DNA from: Papio anubis
Lineage: Eukaryota > Chordata > Mammalia > Primates > Cercopithecidae
Direction: 5' to 3'
Assembly (NCBI RefSeq): GCF_008728515.1
Contig: NC_044984.1
Span: 90,071,181-90,135,180, forward strand
Length of the DNA: 64,000 nt
Shown: piece by piece, positions 33,681 through 44,940 of the stretch
How the letters are laid out: every line of letters starts with the position of its first letter
Position numbering within the stretch: the stretch's first letter is position 1
The notes under the pieces: generated by a model
Seen by the model: only the letters and a program-made list of their open reading frames with translations
What the model was told of the DNA's origin: nothing
The model's database searches: none
Position numbers and translations under genes: made by a program

Positions 33681-34071
33681 GATTTCTGCTCAGTATTACT
33701 GCGTGACAAATGAACACAAGAGTCATTGAAGTGGCTAGAAACATCCCTTTTAGATGAATAAGGCAAGAAGGACCCACGAGAAAGGAGTTCATATCATGAT
33801 TTCTTCTTTCTGCTCTCTGCCTCTTTTTCTTATGGTATAGTAACCCTACCTTTGCTCTACAAGCATCCTGTCCTCCCTGGGACATCCATCACCATCTACA
33901 TCAGGAAAATCTAGCCCAAGACCAGAACACTGTGTTTAGTGTTATTATGTAAGACTAATGCTTTGTGCTTTCATTTATACACAATGTCATCAGTCAGGCC
34001 TCCCATTTTCTAAAATATTCTCTGAACTTAGTGAATAGGTTCTCAGAAGCATTCAAGGATTTCAGACTCAC
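33681..34071. other. NTN4 intron, unassigned
   Basis: Nothing recognised. Confidence 0.4.
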
Positions 34072-34140
34072 CATATGAATATTTCATTCCACAGAATGCC
34101 TTGGCATTTCCTAATATCTGTTCCTTACATTCGCATTTAC
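34072..34140 (-). CDS. NTN4: NTN4 exon, start of NTR/C345C domain
   Basis: This small 69-bp exon has its acceptor at 34142-34141 (TTTCTGTAG) and a strong donor ATATG|GTGAGT at 34071. It reads GKCECKEQILGNAKAFCGMK then YSY and leaves a final G for the next codon. The CEC pair and the FCG cysteine are the first three of the six cysteines of a netrin-type (NTR/C345C) domain, the module shared with complement C3/C4/C5 and TIMPs. It lies nearly 12 kb downstream of the preceding exon and is too short to stand out as an open frame, so it is easily missed. The identification rests on exact phase on both sides and on the domain cysteine pattern. Confidence 0.95.
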
Positions 34141-34569
34141 CTACAGAAAGTAAACAAAAAATGGTGTTAGTTATTAGAAAAACAAAGAAAGAAAAAACAA
34201 GAGATCAGTAAGTGCATCCAGATAACACATCCCTTAAGCCTTGAGTGATGTGTACAACATAATCTGTAAGTACCAAGGAACCCCGAAAGTCATTCAAAAG
34301 AAGTAGAGTCTCTTTCTAAATTAAATTAGTTATCTTCCAATAAAGTATTCACCCAAGAGAAATACAGAAGGTAGAAACAATGCTATATTTCAATGCTTGT
34401 AATTGATGTTGTGATAAATACAGTCTAGTATTAATATTCCATGCTAATAGAAAGGAACAACTGAATGGAAAACAGTTGTCTTTGTGCAGTTAATGTTCAC
34501 TACAACAAAAGTGAAATTAAATAAACTGGGCAGTCCCTTGAAGGTAATATTGTCCAATTTTTTTGTTGT

Positions 34570-34840
34570 TATCCATTTTAAAAGTATTTATTGAGCACCT
34601 TTGGTATGCAAGGCATGGTGCTTCGCACTTCAGCACCATAAAGATAAGCAAGATACAATTCTTGCCTTAAGGCTTGCAATTCAGTAAGGTGAAGAAACCA
34701 AGTGTATAAAAAGTGATAAAGTGATAAGTGGTCTGGGAGAGGTACAATCTACTTGGGTGGAAGAGTCACATATGTTTGGGAAGATGGGAAAAAGCTTCTT
34801 GGATCAAGAAGGATTTAAAAGGGACTTTGAAGAATAAGTT
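34570..34840 (-). mobile_element. L2-type repeat (minus)
   Basis: TATTTATTGAGCACCTTTGGTATGC, then AATTCTTGCCTTAAGGC, then AAGTGATAAGTGG, in the usual order of this old repeat. Confidence 0.7.
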
Positions 34841-34945
34841 GAGTATTTTCTCCCAATAGTCTAAATTATATATTGCCACTATTATGTGTGAGAGACTTGC
34901 TAGGCCGTGTGGAAGACTTTCAAAATGCCTTTGTGCATAGTTTAT

Positions 34946-35270
34946 TTTATATATGTATGTATGTATATATTTATTTATTTATCTATCGAGAGGGAGTCTC
35001 GTTCTCTTGCCCAGGCTGGAGTGCAGTGGCTTGATCTCAGCTCATTGCAACCTCTGTCTCCCTGGTTCAAGCAATTCTCCTGCTTCAGCCTCCTGAGTAG
35101 CTGGGACTACAGATACACACCACCACGCCTGGCTAATTTGTGTATTTTTAGTAGAAACGGAGTTTTACCATATTGGTCAGGCTGGTCTCAAACTCCTGAC
35201 CTCAGGCGATCCACTTGCCTCGGCCTCCCAAAGTTCTGGGATTACAGGTGGGAGACACTGGCATCCAGCC
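34946..35270 (-). mobile_element. Alu (minus)
   Basis: Reverse Alu with a (TTTA)n tail. Target-site duplication TGTGCATAGTTTAT (34932) versus TGTACATAGTTTAT (35271). Confidence 0.95.
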
Positions 35271-35290
35271 TGTACATAGTTTATATGTAG

Positions 35291-35667
35291 CAGGGGACCC
35301 CAAACCCCTGGCCGCGGACTGGTACTAGTTTGTGGCCTGTTAGGAACCGGGTTGCACAGCAGGAGGTGAGCAGCTGGAGAGTGAGCCGATTCTCATCTGT
35401 ATTTACAGCCACTTCCCATCACTCACATTACCGCCTGCTCTGCCTCCTGTTAGATCGGCAGCGGCATTAGATGCTCATAAAAGTGCCCACCCTACTGTGA
35501 ACTGTGCGTGTGAGGGCTCCAGGCTGTGCTCTCTTTATGATAATCTAATGCCTGATGGTCTGAGGTGGAACAGCTTCAACCTGAAACCATCCCCTGCCCC
35601 TGCCATCCATGGAAAAACTGTCTTCCACGAAACCACTCCCTGGTGCCCAAAAGGTTGGGGATCACAG
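35291..35667 (+). mobile_element. MER1B-like hAT-Charlie element
   Basis: Terminus CAGGGGACCCCAAACCCC and mirror end GGTTGGGGATCACAG. Flanking octamers ATATGTAG and ACATATAG match at 6 of 8. Shares most of its text with the MER1A copy at 7754-8277. Confidence 0.88.
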
Positions 35668-35689
35668 ACATATAGCATTCTCATACTCA

Positions 35690-36010
35690 TTTGTATATTC
35701 GTTTCCTCTCTAGACTGTGTCCCTTCAAGACAATAGTTATATCTTATCGACTTTACATTTCCGGAGCCTAGCATGGATAGGATTTTCACTCTTACTGATT
35801 TAACAATTAGATATACTTTTCCCCCTTTCCTCTCCCCTCCTGCCCTCATGTACTTTATTTCATAGGCACTGAGTGGTCAGAACAGCAGCTAGTGCTTACT
35901 GAGGAGCACTTGCTGTATACCAGGCTGTTTTAAGCATTTTACATTTATTTACTCATTTAAGATTCTCATAGGTAGAAATTTGGTAGGAATATAGAGATAA
36001 AAGAGTGAGC
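35690..36010. other. L2-like fragment and unassigned intron
   Basis: About 35700-35785 resembles an L2 3' end (plus). 35880-35990 is MIR-like antisense (AGCACTTGCTGTATACCAGGC). Weak. Confidence 0.45.
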
Positions 36011-36146
36011 AGCCAGGTGTGGTGACTCATGCTTGTAATCCCCACACTTTGGGAGGTCGGAATGGGTGGACTGCTTGAGCCCAGGAGTCTAAGACCAGAC
36101 TAGGTAACACAGTAAGGCCTTGTCTCTGTAATAAAGATTAAAAATT
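36011..36146 (+). mobile_element. Free left Alu monomer (FLAM-like)
   Basis: A single Alu left-arm unit, from AGCCAGGTGTGGTGACTCA to an A-rich end, with no right arm. It directly abuts the first base of the PGAM1 retrocopy, whose insertion evidently used the A-rich tail as its target or removed the rest. Confidence 0.85.
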
Positions 36147-37920
36147 GTCGAGCACGCAGGCGCAGTGGTCGGGTCAGGGGAGCGGCTGGGGGCAGGCTGT
36201 GACTCTGGACTCTGGGAACCCCAGCCTGCACTGCTTCCCAAGCCCGCCGCCATGGCCGCCTGCAAACTGGTGCTGATCCAGCATGGTGAGAGCGCATGGA
36301 ACCTGGAGACGACTGGTACGACTCCGATCTGAGCCCAGCGGGCCACCAGGACGTGAAGTGCGGCGGGCAGGCGCTGAGAGATGCTGGTTATGAGTTTGAC
36401 ACCTGCTTCAACTCAGTGCAGAAGGGAGTGACCCGGACCTTCTGGATAGTGCTAGATGTCATTGATCAGATGTGGCCCGCCTGTAATGAGGACTTGGCGC
36501 CTCAATGAGCGGCATTATGGGGATCTGATCAATCTCAGTAAAGCAGAAACTGCTGCAAAGCATGGTGAGGCCCAGGTGAAGATCTGGAGGTGCTCCTACG
36601 ATGTTCCACCACCTCTGTTGGAGCCCGACCATCCTTTCTATAGCAACATCAGTAAGGATCGCAAGTGTGCAGATCTCACAGAAGATCAGTTATCCTCCTG
36701 CGAGTCTGACGGACACTATTGCCAGAGCTCTGCCCTTTTGGAATAAAGAAATAGTTCCCCAGATCAAGGAAGGGAAACAGGTACTGATTGCAGCCCATGG
36801 CAACAGCCTCTGGGGCATTATCAAGCATCTGGAGGGTCTCTCTGAAGAGGCTATCATGGAGCTGAACCTACTGACTGGTATTCCCATCGTCTATGAATTG
36901 GACAAGAGCTCAAAGCCTGTCAGGAGCATGCAGTTCCTGGGGGATGAAGGGACTCTGTGTAAAGCCATAGAAGCTGTAGCTGCCCAGGGCAAGGCCAAGA
37001 AGTGAAGGCCGGCGGGCAGACTACTGTCCCCAGGAGCACCTTCCTTGCCCGGCGTGTCCCTCTGCCCCTCCCTCCTGCACACACCACACTGATCACATGT
37101 GTAGGCATCTTGAGCTGTAGCTGCAAATGGGGACCAGTGGCTCCCATTTTCATTTTAGCCATTTTTGTCTCCTGCACCCACTCCCTTTGTACATTCTAGT
37201 CAGAAAAGCACTTCTAGGGCACGGGTTCTCAGTCCAAGCTGTGGAAAAACTCCCCTTGTCCAAGAGAGTTTAAAAGTAGTGACTTGGGTTTTTGTGAGTG
37301 CTTTTTTACTAAGAACTTGTGGAGAGGAACCAGGCTAAGCCATGGCCAATGAGGAGAAGCAAGAAAGCCTGTCTGTCCCCAAGAGCCAGTCCTCTGCTCT
37401 TCTGTAGTCAGGCCACTGCCTGGGGGCTGTAGTCATTCCAGTGGAAGATGAATGTAACCTGCATCGTGATGTGACAGCTGTTTCCTCCCTGACTCCAGAG
37501 GAGATGGCTCTAGAAGGTTGGGATCAATCCTGAATTTGGTTTAGGTGTTACATTTACTTTTATTAAAAAAAAAAAAAAAGAAGTATAGTATACGTAAATA
37601 ATACAAAACAGGAACCCTTCTGGGGTCTCTCGTGGCGGATGAAATAGTCCCACATGTGGTCATCAGAAAATAAGCCATTCCTCACACCAACATGGGATAA
37701 GCCTCTTGACCTCAGAGGAGTAGGAGCGCTTCCTGCTGTGTGTTTTAGAATCCCTCTGCTGCCTCTTGGTTGAAAGCTGTTTTTATGGAAACTTATGGGA
37801 GGTATATAGGTAGGTAGATTTTTTTTTCAGTGCTTGGAACACTTTTGTTAAAAAAAGGTGCCCAGAAGCACTGTTCTATACTCAATGCAGGAAACTGAAT
37901 AAAGTCCTCCTCAATCTGGC
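36147..37920 (+). pseudogene. PGAM1 processed pseudogene (phosphoglycerate mutase 1 retrocopy)
   Basis: This is an intronless copy of the glycolytic enzyme phosphoglycerate mutase 1, lying in an NTN4 intron on the opposite strand. About 105 bp of GC-rich 5' leader precede an ATG at 36252 (MAACKLVLIQHGESAWNLE). Parent-like segments then appear in changing frames down to the terminal VAAQGKAKK and TGA at 37005. Against the parent, which I know as 254 residues, there are three frameshifts: about -10 bases after codon 19 (near 36307), giving TGA at 36330; +1 near 36477; and -2 near 36703. The catalytic RHG motif reads QHG. A parent-like 3' trailer of about 0.9 kb ends near AATAAA at 37898-37903, with only a degraded A-tail. 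It abuts a fossil Alu monomer at its 5' end. It is probably the pseudogene catalogued as PGAM1P5; that name is from memory. Confidence 0.93.
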
Positions 37921-38957
37921 ACTCATCCAGATGAATTTCAGAGACTCTCTGGGGTCATTACAGACCTAACAGCTGCTGTGGACATGAGAGTCTGGAGTCA
38001 TTCTGGTGCCAGCACTTTATGTGCTTGGCTGGAATGCTGCCAACTCTCTAATAACACGCATGATGGGCTTAGTGAATGTCCTATAGTCCTAAAAACCGGA
38101 TTATTACAGATTTGGTTTCGCAAACTTGGAGAATTATAAAAAGTCATTGTGTGGTTAGAAAAATAGAAGAACACTTTTAAAAGTGGCTATTAAAGTTAAA
38201 ATCATAAAATTCCAGACTATGTAGCATTAAAGCAAAAAAAGTTCACAGTAAAGACTTGTTTTATTTTTTAAATGCTGAAAAGATAAACATGATAACTTCA
38301 TGTTGCCTTATCTTTCCCACCTTCTTTCCTGTTGTGATTGAACGTGAAGTCATTAGGAAAATTATCATACGATTATGTTAAGTGAAAAAACCATGATACA
38401 GATGGGCAAATAATCTTGTCTCTCAGATTTCGGTTCTTGATTCTTGAGGGGTCCATATGTTCTCTATGAGAAGGTTTTAAAACTGTGATTTCTCTCTGAT
38501 CTAAAATGTGGATTGATGGGTGGATAGAATTTAGGTGGCGGATATGTAAGTGTGCAACTTTTAAAACTTTTCTGGATGTCTGAAAATTTTCATAATAAAA
38601 TGTCGGGAAAACTATCACAGACATTCTCAATCAACACAACTTTGTGAATTCATACTTTAGCACATCCTGAGCTCCAAGCATATAGCAATATTAGATAAAG
38701 GATGGAAAAAGACATAGCCTACATCAAAAACTAGATATGCATCTCTGTGGACTAGAAATGAATGTTTTCAGTTTGTTGATACTTCTTGAATTAAAAAAAT
38801 TTTTTAAAAAGAAAAGAAATAAATGAATATGCATTCAGGGGATGGATTCTGAAATAATAGGTCTTTGGGATCTGCTTTCAGAATGAGGCAGCAGCGGTCA
38901 GGAGTTCAGATACAAAGGAGTTAATATGACAAAAAAAGAGATCACAGTCAGACCCGC
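37921..38957. other. NTN4 intron; L1M-like end at about 38375-38620
   Basis: A short old L1 3' end is suggested by GTGCAACTTTTAAAAC and TTTTCATAATAAAATGTCGGG. The rest is unassigned. Confidence 0.4.
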
Positions 38958-39260
38958 TTTTTTTTTTTTTTTTTTTTTTTTTGACGGAGTCTGGCTCTGT
39001 CGCCCAGGCTAGAGTGCAGTGGCGCCATCTCGGCTCACTGCAAGCTCCGCTTCCCGGGTTCACGCCATTCTCCTGCCTCAGCCTCCCAGTAGCTGGGACT
39101 ATAGGCGCCCGCCACCACGCCCAGCTAAGTTTTTGTATTTTTAGTAGAGATGGGGTTTCACCGTGTTAGCCAGGATGGTCTCCATCTCCTGACCTCATGA
39201 TCCACCCGCCTTGGCCTCCCAAAGTGCTGGGATTATAGGTGTGAGCCACCGTGCCCGGCC
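38958..39260 (-). mobile_element. AluY-type (minus)
   Basis: Reverse Alu with young-family features (GCAAGCTCCGC, CGTGTTAGCCAGGATGG). Flanks AGACCCGCTTTTT and AGACTCACTTTTT fit a target-site duplication. Confidence 0.93.
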
Positions 39261-39549
39261 AGACTCACTTTTTAAAGACAGAGATTGGGTAAGGCTCTCC
39301 TTGCTAATGAAAGGAGGCTGGGAAAAAACAACAAACCAACCACATACACAAAATCCCAAACTATTATTCATGGCCATTTGATGAAATTCTTAAAAAGGGC
39401 TCTGCATTTCAGCCAGCATCTAGTCCTGCAAATTATGTAGCTAGTCCTTAAGTCACCTAGAAATGAATCCAAGTTGCCCTCCTGGTTTTCAAAGAATAGA
39501 TATAATACAATGAAATTAGATTAGAGATCATCAGTAAAAAAATACCACT

Positions 39550-39852
39550 TTTTGTTTCTTTTGTTTTTGAGATGGAGTCTCCCTTGTCACCCAGGGTGGA
39601 GTGCAATAGCCTGATCTCAGTTTACTGCAACCTCTGCATTCCAGGTTCAAGTGATTCTCCTGCCTTAGCCTCCCAAGTAGTTGGGACTACAGGCACGTGC
39701 CACCACACCCAGATAATTTTTTTGTATTTTTTAGTAGAGATGGGGTTTTGTTATGTTGGCCAGGCTGGTCTTCAACTCTTGACCTCAGGTGATCCACCCA
39801 CTTCAGCCTCCCAAAGTGCTGGGATTGCAGGTGTAAGCCACCGTGCCCAGCC
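39550..39852 (-). mobile_element. Alu (minus)
   Basis: Full reverse Alu ending CCGTGCCCAGCC. Confidence 0.95.
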
Positions 39853-40398
39853 CCGGGTAAAAAAAAAAATTCTAAAACTCTAATGTTTGAGCAATTAAAT
39901 ATCCTAGACAACTCAATGGATTAAAGAGAAATTCTTAATGGTAATTAGAAAAACATTAGAACTTGAATGATAATGAAGATACTACATATAAAGGCCAATG
40001 GGATCCAGATAAAGAGATCTTATAAGGAAATGTATAACCTTAAGAGAACTTGTTAAAAATAAGAAAGACTGAAAGTAAACGAGTTAATAATCACTGGACT
40101 CACAAAGGTAGAAAAGGAATAAAAAAGTAAACTTAAAGAAAACATAAAAAAAGAAATAATAAAGATAAGAGCAGAATTAGGGAAATAAAGAAAAATTAAA
40201 TAGATTGATCAAGTTAACCAAAAGTTAACCTTTGAGAAAAGCAAATTAAGATCAGTATAAGACAATAAGAAAAAGACACAGATAAGCTTAGGGACAAAAA
40301 GAAGATTAAGGACAGATTGAGTAAAGGTTTAATAAATTATGAGTGAATACTATGTATAACTCTATGCCAATACAATTTTTTTTAATTAAAATAATTGG

Positions 40399-40692
40399 TG
40401 GCTGGGCAAGGTGGCTCACGCCTGTAATCCCAGCACTTTGTGAGAGTGAGGTGGGTGGATCATGAGGTCAGGAGATCGAGACCATCTTGGCTAACACTGT
40501 GAAACCCCATCTCTACTAAAAGTACAAAAAAATTAGCTGGACGTGGTGGCACGTGCCTGTAGTCCCAGCTACTTGGGAGGCTGAGAATTGCTTGAACCCG
40601 GGAGGTAGAGGTTGCAGTTAGCCAAGATTGTGCCACTGCACTCCAGCCTGGGTGACAGAGCGAGACTCCATCTCAAAAAAAAAAAAAAAAAG
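40399..40692 (+). mobile_element. Alu (plus) nested in old L1
   Basis: Full dimer with young-type text (GAGATCGAGACCATC). AATTGG is present on both sides. Confidence 0.94.
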
Positions 40693-41111
40693 AATTGGCA
40701 ATTTTCTAGAAAACTTTGATTACCAACACCAAATCACAAATAAAACAAATTAATAACCATGACAGATGTCGAATCAGTAATACTTTCATCTACTCATAGA
40801 CATTGTGTCTCGATGGTTTTGTAGATAAATTCTAACAAAAATTCAAGTAACAGATGATTCTATTCTTATATAAATAATTGCAGAGAGTAGAAAAAAAACA
40901 TAGTGGGTAAGGGGACCTCCTAACTTACTCAAATATACAATGCAATACATTAAATTATAGATCAATATCAATTATAAACATCAATACGAAAATCCTAAGC
41001 AAGCAAATAAACAAATAAAAGACAAAATCCCTAGCAGATCAAATTCAGCAATGTATGAATAAAAATACATCGCAGCAAATAAAACTTATCCTAGGACTAA
41101 AAGAATGCTTG

Positions 41112-41808
41112 ATAATAATTGCCATTCTGACAAACAACAGATGCTGGCAAGGCTGTGGAGTAATAGGAATGCTTTTACACTGTTTGCAGAAGTGTAAATT
41201 AGTTCAGCCATTGTGGAAGACAGTGTGGTGATTCCTCAAGGAGCTAGAACCAGAAATACCATTTGGCCTGGCAATCCCATTACTGGGTTCATATACAAAG
41301 GATTATAAATCATTCTACTATAAAGACACATGCACATGTATGTTTATTGCAGCACTATTTACAATAGCAAAGACTTGAAGCCAACCCAAATGCCCATCAA
41401 AGATAGACTGGATAAAGAAAATGTGACACATATACACAATGGAATACTATGCAGCCATAAAAAAGGATGAGTTCGTGTCCTTTGCAGGGACATGGATGAA
41501 GCTAGAAGCCATCATTCTCAGTAAACTAACACAGGAACAGAAAACCAAATACCACATGTTCTCACTCATAAGTGGGAGTTGAACAATGAGAACACATGGA
41601 CACAGGTAGGGGAACAACACACACTGGGGCCTATCAGGGGTGTGGGGGATGAGGGGAGGGAGAGCATTAGGACAAATACCTAATGCGTGCAGGGCTTAAA
41701 ACCTAGATAAGGGGTTGATAGGTGCAGCAAACCACTATGACACATGTATACCTATGTAACAAACCTGCACACTCTGCACATGTATCCCAGAAGTTAAAAA
41801 AAAAAAAG
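41112..41808 (+). mobile_element. Younger L1 3' end (plus), nested in old L1
   Basis: About 700 bp of a primate L1 3' end: ORF2 C-terminus, then a 3' UTR with GAACACATGGACACAGG and CACATGTATACCTATGTAAC, and an A-tail. AGAATGCTTGATA before and AGAATAGTTTGATA after look like a decayed target-site duplication. Confidence 0.92.
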
Positions 41809-42209
41809 AATAGTTTGATAGCAGAAAAAAATTATTTTCAAATACCACATTGATAGATTACAGGAGAAAAACTGTCTGATTTTCCCAAAAGATGCAGATA
41901 AGGCATTCAACTAAACACAAAACTCATTAATAATAAAATTAGAAATAGAAGAGAATGACATTTACTTGATAAAGGCTACCTATCAAAAATCAATGTCAAG
42001 TTTTATAGTGGTGAAATTTCAAACTATTTCCATCAAATTTGGGAAAACATTGTACTGGAGTCAAAAAAAATGAGGCATGAGAACTACATAAGTAAGACAA
42101 AACTGTCCTTATTTGTCAATAACATGATGGCCTACATTAGAAAATCCAAGATAATCCATACACACTGGAATCAGTAAACAAGTTCAGCAAAGTCGCTGGA
42201 TACAAGCTC

Positions 42210-42212
<3 letters not shown>

Positions 42213-42249
<37 letters not shown>
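42213..42249 (+). repeat. (AC)18 microsatellite
   Basis: About 18 uninterrupted AC units inside the old L1 remnant. Confidence 0.97.
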
Positions 42250-42254
<5 letters not shown>

Positions 42255-42764
42255 AATACTCCTTTATATCATTTTAAAAATTCAGGTAAAGAACACTTTC
42301 CCAATAGCAATAAAATCTAAAGGTATCTAGGAGTAAATCTAATCAAAGACAGGTCAAACCATTTTGGAGAAAAGTGACAAATGCTATTGAAAGGCCTTAA
42401 AGAGGACCTTAATATATAGAAAGGTATCTTCACGTCTGGGACTACTCAATATTACAAAGCTATCACTTTTTTCAAAATGATCTATAAAGTCAATGCAATT
42501 GCAATAAAAATCCCAACAGAGGCTTTTGTGGGATTTAATAAACTTAATCTAAAATTCACACAAAAGGCAAAGAACTGATAGCTAAGATAATTTTAAGAAA
42601 GAACAATGTAATGAAGGGACTTGACATATCAGATATCAGGACTCATTATAAAACTATAATAATATATTGTGGTGTTGGCTCATGAAACATGATGGAAAGA
42701 CAAGATACAGATCCATTCATATATAGACACTTGATATACGATAAGGTAGCATTACAAATAATGG

Positions 42765-43690
42765 CCTCAGCCACTCATTCCCATGACCACATCTTAGACA
42801 TCGCCATTATCAATAACTGCTACTCTTCCAATCTCAATTTCAAGCATCCCATTCTTTGACCTCTACATCCTATCCTAGCTTGCGTCCAACTTCAACCATC
42901 CTTTGAAACCCTATAATCCTTGATCCTACCTCATTTCACCCTCATATCCCTGTTTACCCAGTTTAAATTCCACGAGCAGTTATTGCCCTCTTGCTTCATT
43001 CTCGCTTGGAAAAACCTCAATCCAGCTTAAAGTCATCTCTTTGTGTATGCCTGCATCCACAACGCTGAATGTGACTAGGGAGAACACACAACCATGCTGA
43101 CTGGTGTTACTCTAAATGCCACACCTCTGCTTGAAATGCTCCAATGGCTTCCATCCAGGTGAAATGAGGACCAGGTGAACGCCAAGGTCCTCACAGTGGC
43201 CTCTGCAGCCTCGTTACATTTCCTCTTCCACGTGTCTTCCCAGCTTACTCTGCTCCAGCCACACTGGCCTTCTTGCTGTTTCCTGAACTCCTCCTCAGGG
43301 CTTTAAAGACTTGCTATATCTTCTGCCTAAACTCCCTTTCCTCTGCCACCTGTATAGCTATCTTTCTTACCTCCTTTAGATTTTTTTTCCCCCTCAAATG
43401 TCACTTTCATAGGGCTTACCCTGACCACCTTATTTAAAAGTATGTTCCTCTAAAATATATCTTATCCCCTGTCCCTGCATTATTTTTCTATTATACTAAA
43501 CATTTATTATACTAAATATTTTATTTGTTTATTAGCTGTTTTCCTTCACTAGAAGGTAGGAGACACAGAGGCAGGGATTTCATCTGTTTTGTTCACTTAC
43601 TTTATTTACAGTACTGCCACATGACAGAGGTACTTAAGAAGTATCTGTTGGAGGAATGAATAAATTTATAAAGAACTACTACAAATTAGT
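42765..43690 (+). mobile_element. L2 LINE fragment (plus), about 0.9 kb
   Basis: Long L2 3' part: AAATGCTCCAATGGCTTCC, CTCCAGCCACACTGGCCTTC, CTCAAATGTCACTTTCATAGG, CTAGAAGGTAGGAGACAC, in consensus order. Confidence 0.88.
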
Positions 43691-43779
43691 AAGAAAATTA
43701 CAGATAGGAAATTCACGGAAAAGGAAACCTGAATGGCCAAGAATAAAGACAGGTACTTCTATAACCATTTAAACTGTGA

Positions 43780-43885
43780 ACATTTAAAACTGTGAAAACC
43801 ATTCTTAGGGCAGCAGCCCGCAAGCTATAGAAAAGCAGGTGGCTGACTTGGCTTGAGGGCTGCGGTTTGCCAGCCCCTGGCCTGG
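43780..43885 (-). mobile_element. Short hAT-like fragment
   Basis: GCAGCCCGCAAGCTATAG and GGTTTGCCAGCCCCTGG resemble a degraded DNA-transposon end. Weak. Confidence 0.4.
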
Positions 43886-44034
43886 TGACACACCTTCTCA
43901 AGCGCACAAAGTCACATACAAGAGAACATTCAGGGCAGTGTTATTTATAATGGTGGAAAATTAGAAATTGGAGATATCCTAAATGGCAAACAAATGAGAG
44001 AATAAAAATGGTATATTCATATAACCGCTTTTAT

Positions 44035-44335
44035 TTTTTTTTATTTTTTGAGACAGAGTCTTGCTCTGTCCCCCAGGCTGGAGTGCAGTGGCGCGATCTC
44101 AGCTCACTGCAAGCTCCGCCTCCTGGGTTCACGCCATTCTCCTGCCTCTGCCTCCTGAGTAGCTGGGACCACAGACGCCCGCCACCTCGCCAGGCTAATT
44201 TTTTTGGTATTTTTTTTAGTAGAGACGGGGTTTCACCTTGTTAGCCAGGATGGTCTCGATCTCCTGACCTCGTGATCCGCCCACCTCAGCCTCCCAAAGT
44301 GCTGGGATTACAGGCGTGAGCCACCGCACCCGGCT
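44035..44335 (-). mobile_element. AluY-type (minus) with perfect 16-bp TSD
   Basis: Young-family reverse Alu (GCAAGCTCCGCC, CTTGTTAGCCAGGATGG). Target-site duplication ATATAACCGCTTTTAT is identical at 44019-44034 and 44336-44351. Confidence 0.97.
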
Positions 44336-44427
44336 ATATAACCGCTTTTATATGAATTTTTTTTGAGATGGATAAACCTCAAAACACTACATAAACAGGT
44401 AAAAAATGTTTTGCTTATTTACATTTC

Positions 44428-44582
44428 AGAGATGGCCTCTTGCTATGCTGCCCTGGAGTTCTGCAGCTATTTACAGGTGCTATTATGGTGCATTACAGCC
44501 TCAGACTTCTGGGCTCAAGTGATCCTCTTGCTTTAGCTTCCTGAGTAGCTGGTACTACAGGTGCATGCCACCAAGCCTGGCT
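44428..44582 (-). mobile_element. Fossil Alu monomer (FAM/FLAM_A-like, 7SL-derived)
   Basis: Monomer without a second arm. In reverse complement it keeps GCACCTGTAAATAGCTGC, matching the 7SL RNA segment 'GCGCCTGTGAATAGCCAC' that dimeric Alus have lost. Confidence 0.85.
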
Positions 44583-44940
44583 ACCAAAAACATTTTAAAA
44601 GAGTAGAGAAGATATCATGATGTGCATGGAATTCTGAAATACTCAATATATATATAAGTAATAAAATAGTAAAAACGTGAAAGTGGATGATCAACACCAA
44701 GTCCACCATTATGGTTATTCTGTGGACAAAGGGAGGCAACTGGGCTTGTGTCTGGGTACATCAGGGACTTCAAAAGCATCTGTAACATTTTATAACTTAA
44801 ATGAGAATATGAAGCAATTATGGCAAAGTGTGTGATTTGCTAACCCTTTGAAGGTGTGTGTATGGGTGCTCATCGCATAACATTTTTACTATTTGTAATG
44901 TTTCATAATAAAATATATTTAACTTGCTGTGAGTTTAATT

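Larger units (their letters stand above)
39895..42760 (+). mobile_element. Old L1 (L1M-type) ORF2 remnant, split by an Alu and a younger L1
   Basis: A decayed ORF2 read on the plus strand: an endonuclease-to-RT A-rich part (39895-40398), continuation (40693 to about 41098), and RT/C-terminal part (about 41820-42760, with segments matching the usual order of ORF2 motifs). All frames are broken by many stops. A (CA)n tract lies inside at 42213-42249. Confidence 0.8.
43890..44940 (+). mobile_element. L1M-like fragment interrupted by AluY and an Alu monomer
   Basis: Outer text (GCAGTGTTATTTATAATGG, later AATGTTTCATAATAAAATA) fits an old L1 3' region. Two SINEs lie inside. Confidence 0.55.
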
